39,800 nt of DNA from Solimonas sp. GTDB lineage: Bacteria; Pseudomonadota; Gammaproteobacteria; Nevskiales; Nevskiaceae. Where the stretch lies: contig JASBRP010000038.1 in the NCBI GenBank assembly GCA_030149365.1, forward strand, positions 1-39,800, given 5' to 3'. Position 1 is the stretch's first letter. Each line of letters begins with the position of its first letter. Position numbers and translations under genes: made by a program. Shown in pieces: positions 17,571-25,179 of this stretch. The notes under the pieces are model-generated. The model had not been told where the DNA came from. It was given only the letters and a program-made list of their open reading frames with translations, and ran no database searches.

Positions 17571-19616
17571 ATGAACTCAAGAATTCCTTCACTGGATTAC
17601 CCGACAGCCGCTGCCCGGCCCGTGCCCGTGACCCACGGTCGCGTGAGCTACATCGACAACTACCAGTGGCTGGAGGAAGGCACGCCAGAATCGCTGGACT
17701 TTCAGGCCCGACAGAACCGCCTTGCGCTCGACTGGATGGCCAACAGCCCCGCTCGGGGGGCTGCCGAGGCGCTGATCGACACGATGCCTGGGGTGGGCAC
17801 GGAGCTGCCCCGCTACAGCGGCGGCCGCTGGTTCCGCAAGCGTGTGCCGCAAGGCCAGCCGATGGAGGTCATCGAAGTGGCGGAGGCCTTGAACGGCCCC
17901 TGGCGCGTCGTCGTCGACTTCAACGCCATGAGCACGGGCGAGGAACTGCTGGCCGATACTTTGGTACCGTCCCCGGACGGGCGCAAGCTGGCCTTTGGGT
18001 GGGGCGTCGGCGGACGCGAACTGGCGGAGTTCCGCGTGATCGACGTGGACAGTGGCCAGATGCTGCTGGAGTCGATGCGCCAAGTGCGTCCGATCTTTCC
18101 GTCCTGGTTCCCGGATAGCAGCGGCCTGTACTACGCCGCTTGGGATCCCGCCATTTCGCTGTTCCAGTCCGGTGTCTACCGCCAGGTATTGGGCGAGGCG
18201 CCGGTTTCCCAGCCGGAAGACTGCGAGATCAGTCACTCGATGATGTGGGCAAAGGTCGCGGCCGATGGCCGGCATGCCTTCATCATTGCCGATCACCTGA
18301 ATCCGCGCCCGGAATACATTCGTGATGATGCGGCAGGCGGCGCCTGGCGCCCCTTCCTCAAGGGAGAGACCGCGCTGTTCCGCGGCGACATCATCGGCGA
18401 TCGCTACTATGCAGTGACCGACGAGGGCGCGAAGTGCGGGCGCCTGGTGTCGATCCCGCTGGCAACTCCCACCGATCGCAGCAGTTGGAAGGAACTGGTG
18501 CCGGGCTCCGAGAACGTGCTGGGCACGCTGCTGGTGGTCGACGGCCACCTGGTGCTGGTGGATCTGGTGGATACCTATTCGCGCCTGCGCGTCTTCGATA
18601 CCGAAGGCGGCCTCAAGGGGGAGGTGAAGCTACCGGGCCACGGGTCGATCAGCACCATGCACTTCGTGCTCTTCAACATGCTCGACATGATCTGGAGGGG
18701 CGAGCGCGGGGAGGTGCTGTTTCCGTTCTCTTCGCCGGTGCAGTCGTCGGGCCTCTACAAGGTCAGCATTGACGACCTGAAGGTCTCCGAACTGATCCGC
18801 CCGGCAGTGCGGATCGACGCGACCCTGAGCGACCACGCGGCGACCAGCACCGACGGCGCCCGCGTGCCGTATCGGGTAATTGCTCGCAATGACGTCGACC
18901 TGTCCAAGCCGCAACCCACCGTCATCTACGGTTATGGCGGCTTTGCGGCCGCACTGGTGCCGGGCTGGGCCGATGCCCACTACGCCGCCTGGGTCCAGGC
19001 GGGTGGGGTGCTGGTGTTCGCTCACCTGCGCGGCGGCGGCGAGCTGGGACCGGATATGTGGCACCAGGGGCGGCTTCAGCACAAGCAGAACACCTTCAAC
19101 GACGTCTATGCGATCGCCGAAGACCTGATTGCGCGCGGGATAACCACGCGATCGCAACTCGGCGTCACCGGCGGGTCCTTCGGCGGCCTGATGACCACCG
19201 TGGTCGTGGTGCAGCGGCCTGACCTGTTCCGCGCCGGTGTTGCCCATGCGGCGGCTCCGGACGTGCTGGCGCGCGGCCGCGATCCCATCGGCCTGGCGGC
19301 GTCGCTGGACTGCGGTCATCCGGACGATCCCGAGTTGTCGGAGGCCCAGGCGGCCTACAGCCCCTACCACAACGTCAAGGACGGCACGGCCTATCCGGCG
19401 CTGTTGCTGGACTCCGGCGAAAAGGACGACCGCTGCCCGCCCTGGCACGTACGCAAGCTCGCGGCGCGCATGCAGGCGGCCAATACCGGAGCGAATCCCT
19501 TGTTGCTGCGCGTACGCGAGGGCTCCGGCCATGGCGAGCGCCGGCCCGCCGGAAAGCGCGCCGAGGGCGCGGACTTCCTTACCTTCTTCATCGACCAGCT
19601 CGGCCTCAAGGCCTGA
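17571..19616 (+). CDS. Prolyl-oligopeptidase-family (S9A) serine peptidase, copy 1
   Basis: This is a 681-residue cytoplasmic enzyme with no signal peptide. It has an N-terminal S9A propeller (about residues 75-420) and a hydrolase domain with S536 (GGSFGG), D619 (KDDR) and H654 (GSGHG). The oxyanion-hole YGYGGF is kept. Two active-site features differ from classical prolyl oligopeptidase: the residue after the serine is Phe instead of Asn, and the position matching the proline-stacking Trp of the S1 pocket is A577 in IGLAASLDCG. Substrate preference may therefore not be proline. It lies 18 bases after the TonB receptor and is clearly a paralogue of the next gene, with long identical stretches such as SGGRWFRKR and VPSPDGRK. 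Confidence 0.92.
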   Translation: MNSRIPSLDYPTAAARPVPVTHGRVSYIDNYQWLEEGTPESLDFQARQNRLALDWMANSPARGAAEALIDTMPGVGTELPRYSGGRWFRKRVPQGQPMEVIEVAEALNGPWRVVVDFNAMSTGEELLADTLVPSPDGRKLAFGWGVGGRELAEFRVIDVDSGQMLLESMRQVRPIFPSWFPDSSGLYYAAWDPAISLFQSGVYRQVLGEAPVSQPEDCEISHSMMWAKVAADGRHAFIIADHLNPRPEYIRDDAAGGAWRPFLKGETALFRGDIIGDRYYAVTDEGAKCGRLVSIPLATPTDRSSWKELVPGSENVLGTLLVVDGHLVLVDLVDTYSRLRVFDTEGGLKGEVKLPGHGSISTMHFVLFNMLDMIWRGERGEVLFPFSSPVQSSGLYKVSIDDLKVSELIRPAVRIDATLSDHAATSTDGARVPYRVIARNDVDLSKPQPTVIYGYGGFAAALVPGWADAHYAAWVQAGGVLVFAHLRGGGELGPDMWHQGRLQHKQNTFNDVYAIAEDLIARGITTRSQLGVTGGSFGGLMTTVVVVQRPDLFRAGVAHAAAPDVLARGRDPIGLAASLDCGHPDDPELSEAQAAYSPYHNVKDGTAYPALLLDSGEKDDRCPPWHVRKLAARMQAANTGANPLLLRVREGSGHGERRPAGKRAEGADFLTFFIDQLGLKA

Positions 19617-19647
19617 GCAACCCTCTGACATCATCACAGGACATGCC

Positions 19648-21672
19648 ATGAAATATCCCATTGCCAAGCCCAAGCCCGCCGCCGCGAGCTACGGCCGAGT
19701 GACCCTTACCGACGACTTCCAGTGGCTGGAGCAAGACAGCCCGGAGGCGGTGGAATTCCAGGACCAGCAGGATCGTCTCGCCCAGGACTGGCTCAACTCC
19801 AACCCTGCCAAGGCCCGTGCCCTGGCGCTGATCGACTCGATGCCGCGCATCGAGAACGACTTCCCCCTGTTCAGCGGCGGCCGCTGGTTCCGCAAGCGCA
19901 CGCCGGATGGGCGAAAGATGCACGTCGTCGAGGTGGCCGATGTCTTCGAAGGCCCCTGGCGCCTGATTGTCGATCTCCAGGATTTCTCGGATGGCCGCAT
20001 GCTGGCGGTCGACAACTTCGTGCCGTCGCCCGACGGGCGCAAGGCGGTCATCGGGTTCAGCGTGAATGGCGTCGAGCTTGCCGAACTGCGCGTGTTCGAG
20101 GTCGACAGCGGCAAGGTGTTGATGGAGTCGATCCCCCAGGTCTACGCCTTCTTCGCTGCCTGGCTGCCGGACAGCAGCGGCTTCTACATCATGGGACGGA
20201 ATCCAGCCGCCATGCAGGATGGCTCCTGGATCTACCGCCATATGCTGGGCGAGGCGCCCAATTCCACCCCGGAGGAGTACGAGAGGACCGCGGACACGAT
20301 GTGGGTGAAGTCCTCGGCGGACGGCAGGCACATGCTGTTGATCGCCGATCACCTGAACCCCCGCCCGGAATACATCCGCGACGCGACCTCGGAAAGTGGC
20401 TGGCGCCCCTTCCTCAAAGGTGAAACTTCCCAATTCCGCGGCGACATCATCGGCGATCACTACTATGCAGTAACCAATGATGGCGCACCCTGCGGCCGCC
20501 TGGTGTCGATTCCGCTGGCGACGCCGCAGGACCGCAGCACCTGGAAGGAACTGCTGCCTGGCTCCAGCGACGTGCTGGGCACCTTGCTGGCGGTCGATGG
20601 CTGCCTGGTGATGGCCGACCTGGTCGACACCTGGTCGCGCCTGCGCGTGTTCGACACCCAGGGCAAGCTCAAGGGTGAAGTGGCGCTGCCGGGCCGCGGT
20701 TCGCTGAGCACCGCGCAGTTCGCCATCTTCAGCATGATGGACATGATCTGGAAGGGCGCCAACGGCAACGTGCTGTTCCCGTTCTCCTCGCCGCTGCAGT
20801 CGCCGGCCTTGTACCAGGTCAATGTCCATACGCTGGAGGTTTCGGCGCTGACGCAGCCCCTGTTCAGGCTCGACGGCCAGATTCACAGCTATTCCGCCAC
20901 CAGCGCCGACGGTGCGCGCGTGCCCTACCAGGTCATCGCCCGTGCGGACGTGGACCTGTCGAAGCCGCAGCCCACCGCGATGTACGGTTACGGTGGATTC
21001 CAGGCGGCGCTGATTCCCGGTTGGGCCGGCACCTGGCTGGGCGCCTGGTTGAAGGCCGGTGGCGTACTGGTGCTCATGCACCTGCGCGGGGGCGGCGAGC
21101 TGGGCCCGGACATGTGGCACCAGGGTCGCCTGAAGCTCAAGCAGAATTCATTCAATGACGTCTTCGCGATCGGCGAGGACGTGATCGCGCGCGGCATCAG
21201 CAGCGCCGCGAAGCTCGGTGTGGTGGGCGGCTCCAATGGCGGTGTCATGGCCTCGGCCGTCGCGGTGCAGCGTCCGGACCTGTTCCGGGCCTGCATCGCT
21301 CAGGTGCCGATCACCGACCCGTTGGCGCGTGCGCGCGATGCCATCTGCATGGCGTCCACCCTCGACTATGGCGATCCCAATGACGCCGAGATGTCCGAGG
21401 TGCTGCACGCCTGGAGCCCGTACCACAACGTCAAGAACGGCATCATCTACCCGGCGCTGTTGATGGATGCCGGCAAGCAGGACATGCGTTGTCCGTCCTG
21501 GCACGTTCGCAAGATGGCGGCGCGCCTGCAGCCAGCGAATGCGGGCCCGCATCCGATCCTGATGCTCGTGCGCGACGGCGTCGGCCATGGGGCGGCGGAC
21601 ATGGAAGGGCAGCGCGCCCAGGGCTCGGATTGGCTGGCCTTCTTCATCGATCAGCTGGGCCTGGCGCCCTGA
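19648..21672 (+). CDS. Prolyl-oligopeptidase-family (S9A) serine peptidase, copy 2
   Basis: This is a 674-residue paralogue of the preceding enzyme with the same layout. The triad is S529 (GGSNGG, the canonical form), D612 (QDMR) and H647 (GVGHG). The S1 Trp position is S570 in ICMASTLDYG, and the residue after the catalytic Asp is Met rather than Asp, so its pocket differs both from the classical enzyme and from copy 1. The ATG at 19648 has AGGA seven bases upstream; the open frame reaching to 19237 overlaps copy 1 and is a shadow. The 31-base spacing to copy 1 implies one operon. The two copies likely arose by tandem duplication and have diverged in specificity. Confidence 0.92.
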   Translation: MKYPIAKPKPAAASYGRVTLTDDFQWLEQDSPEAVEFQDQQDRLAQDWLNSNPAKARALALIDSMPRIENDFPLFSGGRWFRKRTPDGRKMHVVEVADVFEGPWRLIVDLQDFSDGRMLAVDNFVPSPDGRKAVIGFSVNGVELAELRVFEVDSGKVLMESIPQVYAFFAAWLPDSSGFYIMGRNPAAMQDGSWIYRHMLGEAPNSTPEEYERTADTMWVKSSADGRHMLLIADHLNPRPEYIRDATSESGWRPFLKGETSQFRGDIIGDHYYAVTNDGAPCGRLVSIPLATPQDRSTWKELLPGSSDVLGTLLAVDGCLVMADLVDTWSRLRVFDTQGKLKGEVALPGRGSLSTAQFAIFSMMDMIWKGANGNVLFPFSSPLQSPALYQVNVHTLEVSALTQPLFRLDGQIHSYSATSADGARVPYQVIARADVDLSKPQPTAMYGYGGFQAALIPGWAGTWLGAWLKAGGVLVLMHLRGGGELGPDMWHQGRLKLKQNSFNDVFAIGEDVIARGISSAAKLGVVGGSNGGVMASAVAVQRPDLFRACIAQVPITDPLARARDAICMASTLDYGDPNDAEMSEVLHAWSPYHNVKNGIIYPALLMDAGKQDMRCPSWHVRKMAARLQPANAGPHPILMLVRDGVGHGAADMEGQRAQGSDWLAFFIDQLGLAP

Positions 21673-21686
21673 GGCAAGGCGGTCCG

Positions 21687-21718
21687 GACACCGGCCGCCG
21701 GGTGCAGCGGCCGGTGTC
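21687..21718 (+). terminator. Strong hairpin after the peptidase operon
   Basis: GACACCGGCCGC (21687-21698) and GCGGCCGGTGTC (21707-21718) form a perfect 12-base stem with an 8-base loop, 15 bases after the stop of peptidase copy 2. No T tract follows, so this is not a textbook intrinsic terminator, but its place at the end of the operon suggests transcript-end formation or protection. Confidence 0.5.
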
Positions 21719-21900
21719 GGGTGGAGGCTGGCAGCCGCCTCCGCGCTTCTCGACAAGGTGTTTCTGGAAATTGGCTTGGCTCGGGAATTCGTTCCGGTTT
21801 TCTGCCAAAGAGAGTCAACAAAGAAATCATGTCCCGGGCTCCAAGGGCTAGTCTGTTCTCACACCAGCCCGACGTCCCGGACGCCATCGAGAGACCCGCC

Positions 21901-22953
21901 ATGTTCAGCAGCAAAGCGTTTGACAACCATGAAGGCGTGACCTTCTTCTCCGACGCGGCCAGTGGCCTCAAGGGGATCATCGCGATCCACTCCACCGCCC
22001 TGGGCCCCGCTGCAGGTGGTTGCCGGGCCTGGGCCTACGAGAGCGAAGAGGCGGCGCTGCATGATGTGCTGCGTCTGTCGCGCGGCATGAGCTACAAGAA
22101 CGCGGTGGCGGGCCTGCCGATGGGTGGCGGCAAGGCGGTCATCATCCGCGAGCCCGGCAAGCCGGTCACCGAGGCGCAGTTCGAAGCCTTCGGGCGGGTG
22201 GTAGACCGACTGCATGGCGCCTATGTCACCGCCGAGGACGTGGGCGTCAGCGTGGCCGACATGGCCTGCGTGTCGCGCAGCACGCCTTATGTCAGCGGCA
22301 TTTCCAGCCACGGCAACACCGCGGGCGGGGATCCTTCTCCCAAGACGGCTTACGGCGTGTATTGCGGCATCCTGGCCGCGGTGCAGGCGCGGCTGGGGCG
22401 GGCCGATCTCCAGGGGTTGCGTGTGGCGGTACAGGGACTGGGCAGCGTAGGCCGTCATCTCTGCGAGAACCTGCACAAGGCTGGCGCCCGCCTGGTGGTC
22501 GCCGACATCAACCCTGCGGCCTGCGAGACCGTCCGCGAGCGCTTCGGCGCGGAGGTGGTCAGCCCCGAGGAGATCCTGTTCCAGGAGGTGGACGTGGTGT
22601 CTCCCTGCGCGATGGGCGGCGTCTTCAATGCGCAGTCGATCCCGCGGATTCGTGCTCCGGTCGTTGCCGGCGGAGCCAACAACCAGCTGGCCTCGCCGGA
22701 AGACGGGCTGGCCCTGCATGCCCTCGGCATCCTCTATGCCCCGGACTACGTCATCAACGCCGGCGGCATCATCTGCGCCGCATCCGAGTACCTGCGCAGC
22801 GGCAGTGAGGAAGAGGTCTGGAAGCGTGTCGCCGGCATCGAGCAGACCCTGGCGGGCATCTTCGCGGAGTCCAAGGCCTCCGGTACGCCGCCCCACGTGA
22901 TCGCCGATGCCCTGGCCCTGAAGCGCATGGCCGGCGGACAGGGCCGACACTGA
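21901..22953 (+). CDS. Leucine/valine dehydrogenase-type amino acid dehydrogenase
   Basis: This 350-residue enzyme of the Glu/Leu/Phe/Val dehydrogenase superfamily should deaminate branched-chain (or phenyl) amino acids to 2-oxo acids with NAD. The N-terminal dimerisation domain carries PMGGGKAVI, with K78 the substrate-binding lysine. The Rossmann domain has VQGLGSVGRHL near residues 178-188, and NNQL plus VINAGGII mark the C-terminal part. The length matches leucine dehydrogenases. The start at 21901 excludes an upstream in-frame extension to 21721 that lies in the leader. It is followed after 20 bases by a membrane-protein gene. It fits a locus for catabolism of amino acids released from peptides. 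Confidence 0.9.
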   Translation: MFSSKAFDNHEGVTFFSDAASGLKGIIAIHSTALGPAAGGCRAWAYESEEAALHDVLRLSRGMSYKNAVAGLPMGGGKAVIIREPGKPVTEAQFEAFGRVVDRLHGAYVTAEDVGVSVADMACVSRSTPYVSGISSHGNTAGGDPSPKTAYGVYCGILAAVQARLGRADLQGLRVAVQGLGSVGRHLCENLHKAGARLVVADINPAACETVRERFGAEVVSPEEILFQEVDVVSPCAMGGVFNAQSIPRIRAPVVAGGANNQLASPEDGLALHALGILYAPDYVINAGGIICAASEYLRSGSEEEVWKRVAGIEQTLAGIFAESKASGTPPHVIADALALKRMAGGQGRH

Positions 22954-22973
22954 GCGGTTAGCATGCCGCCACG

Positions 22974-23594
22974 ATGATTGCACCCTGGATCGAACTGGCG
23001 GGCGTGGCGGTATTCGCGGTGTCCGGCGCGCTCGCGGCCGGACGGAAGTCGCTCGACCTCTTAGGCGTGGTGGTGATCGCCTGGGTCACGGCGACCGGTG
23101 GCGGCACCCTGCGCGACCTGCTGCTGGACCGCCCGGTATTCTGGGTGGAGCGACCGCAGTTCCTGGTGGTGGCCCTGATCGCGGCCTTGCTGACGGTGCC
23201 TTACGTGCGCATCGCCCGCCCTCCCGAGAAGCTGCTGGAGTTGGCGGACGCCCTGGGCCTGGCGCTGGCCAGCATCCTCGGCGCGCAGGTCTCGATTGCG
23301 CTGGGGAAGCCGGGACTGATCGCCGTGGTCATGGGCACCATCACCGGCGCCTTCGGAGGCTTGCTGCGCGATGTGCTCTGCAACGAGATTCCCATGATCC
23401 TGCAGAAGGGCAATATCTACGCCACTGCAGCAATCTCGGGCTGCACGCTGATGGTCCTGCTGCTGCACGCCGGCATTGCAGCGCCAGTTGCCGCCGCCGC
23501 GGGCATGGCCCTGGTGGCGGTCATGCGCATCGCGGCCATCGTCTTCGGGCTGACCTTGCCCGTATTCACCCTGCCCGAGGATCGCCGGCCCTGA
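22974..23594 (+). CDS. YicG/TRIC-type membrane protein (UPF0126)
   Basis: This is a 206-residue inner-membrane protein with about seven hydrophobic segments arranged as two similar halves. The glycine motif ATGGGTLRDLLLDRPVFWV in the first half is matched by GAFGGLLRDVLCNEIPMIL in the second, the hallmark of the UPF0126 / prokaryotic TRIC family. Members act as trimeric cation channels, and E. coli YicG has been linked to glycine transport. It lies 20 bases after the dehydrogenase gene and so is likely cotranscribed. Glycine is a product of sarcosine oxidase, which makes a glycine role tempting but unproven. It converges with the Lrp gene 15 bases away. Confidence 0.88.
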   Translation: MIAPWIELAGVAVFAVSGALAAGRKSLDLLGVVVIAWVTATGGGTLRDLLLDRPVFWVERPQFLVVALIAALLTVPYVRIARPPEKLLELADALGLALASILGAQVSIALGKPGLIAVVMGTITGAFGGLLRDVLCNEIPMILQKGNIYATAAISGCTLMVLLLHAGIAAPVAAAAGMALVAVMRIAAIVFGLTLPVFTLPEDRRP

Positions 23595-23609
23595 GGCCAC
23601 GGTGGCGGG

Positions 23610-24098
23610 CTACGGAATGACGATCGCCGTGTCGGCTTTCACGCGGTCCAGTGCGATGACGGTACGGTAGTACTTCACCAGCTCGTTCTCGGCGAACAGC
23701 TTGCGGGTCAGCCGTTCGTAGCTGCGCATGTCGGGCGCGACGATGATCAGCACGAAGCTGATGCCGCCGGTGACGTAGTAGCACTGCTGGACCTCGGGGG
23801 CGGCGCGGAACAGGGCCTTGGCCTTGTCCGCGGTCGGCGCGCGTTCGTCCACCAGGTGGATCTCGACGATGGCCGTGATGGTGGCGGACACCGCATCCGG
23901 GTCCACCACGGCCACATTGCGGGCAATCACGCCCGAGGCTTCCATCGCGGCGATCCGGCGTTGCACCGCGGCGGCGGAGAGGTTCACCTCCTCGGCGATG
24001 GTCCGTTGCGGCGTCTTGTTGTCGCGCTGCAGGATGCGCAGGATCGCGCGGTCGTGGCGATCGACGACGGAGGGCGCCGGGTCGGACTTCTTGGGCAT
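23610..24098 (-). CDS. Lrp/AsnC family transcriptional regulator, probable proline-responsive
   Basis: This is a 162-residue protein. The N-terminal helix-turn-helix (about residues 14-65, RHDRAILRILQRDNKTPQRTIAEEVNLSAAAVQRR) is followed by the RAM/AsnC ligand domain (about 75-150, with VTGGISFVLIIVAPD). It is transcribed away from the eamA-putA pair across a 73-base gap holding AT-rich palindromes. In many proteobacteria PutA proteins that lack a DNA-binding domain are controlled by a separate Lrp-type activator (PutR) encoded divergently, which is exactly this arrangement. The ligand is therefore likely proline, although a branched amino acid is possible given the dehydrogenase nearby. Confidence 0.9.
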   Translation of the reverse strand: MPKKSDPAPSVVDRHDRAILRILQRDNKTPQRTIAEEVNLSAAAVQRRIAAMEASGVIARNVAVVDPDAVSATITAIVEIHLVDERAPTADKAKALFRAAPEVQQCYYVTGGISFVLIIVAPDMRSYERLTRKLFAENELVKYYRTVIALDRVKADTAIVIP

Positions 24099-24156
24099 AA
24101 GTGAGTGATTGTTGCGTTTTCATGCCGAAAATAGCGCCGAATAATCACCCTGTCGA

Positions 24157-24167
24157 GAATATTATTC
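24157..24167. promoter_or_regulatory. Probable Lrp-type operator and eamA promoter
   Basis: GAATATTATTC is a perfect 11-base palindrome in the lrp-eamA gap. A related half, GAATAATC, lies 18 bases to the left at 24139-24146, so two sites on roughly two helical turns are possible, as Lrp proteins prefer. TATTAT inside it (24160-24165) could be a -10 box. Transcription would then begin at about the A of the eamA ATG. Confidence 0.5.
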
Positions 24168-24171
24168 ACGG

Positions 24172-25146
24172 ATGTCCCTGGCCCCCTCCGCCGCCGCGCC
24201 GTCCCACGCCACTGCCGCCGCGCATGTCACCGGTGTGGCCTATGGCGCCGGCACCGGCGCGTTGTGGGGGCTGGTATTCCTCGCACCGGAACTGGTCCGT
24301 GACTTCAGCCCGCTGCTGCTGACCATCGGCCGGTATCTCTGCTTCGGACTGATCGCTGCCGCGATCATCGCGCCGCGCTGGCGCTCGCTGGTGGGCGGCA
24401 TTCCTCGCCAGAGGTGGCTGAGCCTGTGCTGGCTCGCGCTCACCGGCAACACGCTCTACTACATCCTGCTGTCCAGCGCGGTGCAGTCCGGGGGCATCGC
24501 CATGACCTCCCTGGTCATCGGATTCCTGCCGGTGGCGGTCACCGTGATCGGCAGCCGGGAGCAGGGCGCGGTTCCCTTGCGTCGGCTGCTGCCTTCACTG
24601 CTGTTTTGCGTGCTCGGTGCGATCTGCATCGGCGGGCAGGCCTTGGGGAATGGCGCATTGCGGCCATGGGGTGAGCAATGGATGGGTTTGGCCTGCGCTG
24701 TCGGCGCGCTGGCGTCGTGGACGGCCTTCGCGGTCGGCAACACCCGCTGCCTGGCGCAGTTGAAACAGTTGTCGTCCCATGACTGGAACCTGCTTCTGGG
24801 CCTGGTCACCGGTCTGCAGGGCCTGTTGCTCATTCCGCTGGCGCTGGCCCTTGGAACCGGTGATCACGACGTCGGCGCCTGGGCAAGATTCGGCGCGGTC
24901 TCGGCCGGTGTCGCCGTGCTGGCCTCGATCCTCGGCAACCTGTTCTGGAATCGCATGAGCCGGCTGCTGCCGCTGACGCTGATGGGCCAGATGATCCTCT
25001 TCGAAACCCTGTTCGCGCTGATCTATGGCCTGCTCTGGGAGCAGCGCCTGCCGACCTTGCTGGAAATCCTGGCGCTGTCCTGCGTGGTGCTGGGTGTCCT
25101 CAGCTGTCTTGCCGCGCACCGGCGCCCCGTCGCCGCCGCACACTGA
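24172..25146 (+). CDS. EamA/DMT family transporter
   Basis: This is a 324-residue inner-membrane protein with ten predicted membrane helices in two EamA repeats (first about residues 22-150, second about 170-315). Signature parts are SSAVQSGGIAMTSLVIGFLPVAV and NLFWNRMSRLLPLTLMGQMILFETLFALIYG. The family exports amino acids and metabolites. The ATG at 24172 has no Shine-Dalgarno, and a -10-like box sits only 7 bases upstream, so the mRNA may be leaderless or the start may be further in (GTG at codon 23). It precedes putA by 33 bases in the same direction, so an overflow or exchange role for proline or glutamate is plausible under Lrp control. Confidence 0.88.
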   Translation: MSLAPSAAAPSHATAAAHVTGVAYGAGTGALWGLVFLAPELVRDFSPLLLTIGRYLCFGLIAAAIIAPRWRSLVGGIPRQRWLSLCWLALTGNTLYYILLSSAVQSGGIAMTSLVIGFLPVAVTVIGSREQGAVPLRRLLPSLLFCVLGAICIGGQALGNGALRPWGEQWMGLACAVGALASWTAFAVGNTRCLAQLKQLSSHDWNLLLGLVTGLQGLLLIPLALALGTGDHDVGAWARFGAVSAGVAVLASILGNLFWNRMSRLLPLTLMGQMILFETLFALIYGLLWEQRLPTLLEILALSCVVLGVLSCLAAHRRPVAAAH

Positions 25147-25179
25147 AGTTGCCCCGGAAACCCGGGCACTGGAACTCCC

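Noticed and set aside
9255..21672. Lasso-peptide or other peptide biosynthesis cluster
   Set aside because: S9 peptidase plus TonB receptor invites the idea, but no precursor peptide, transglutaminase-like protease or asparagine-synthetase-like cyclase gene was found.
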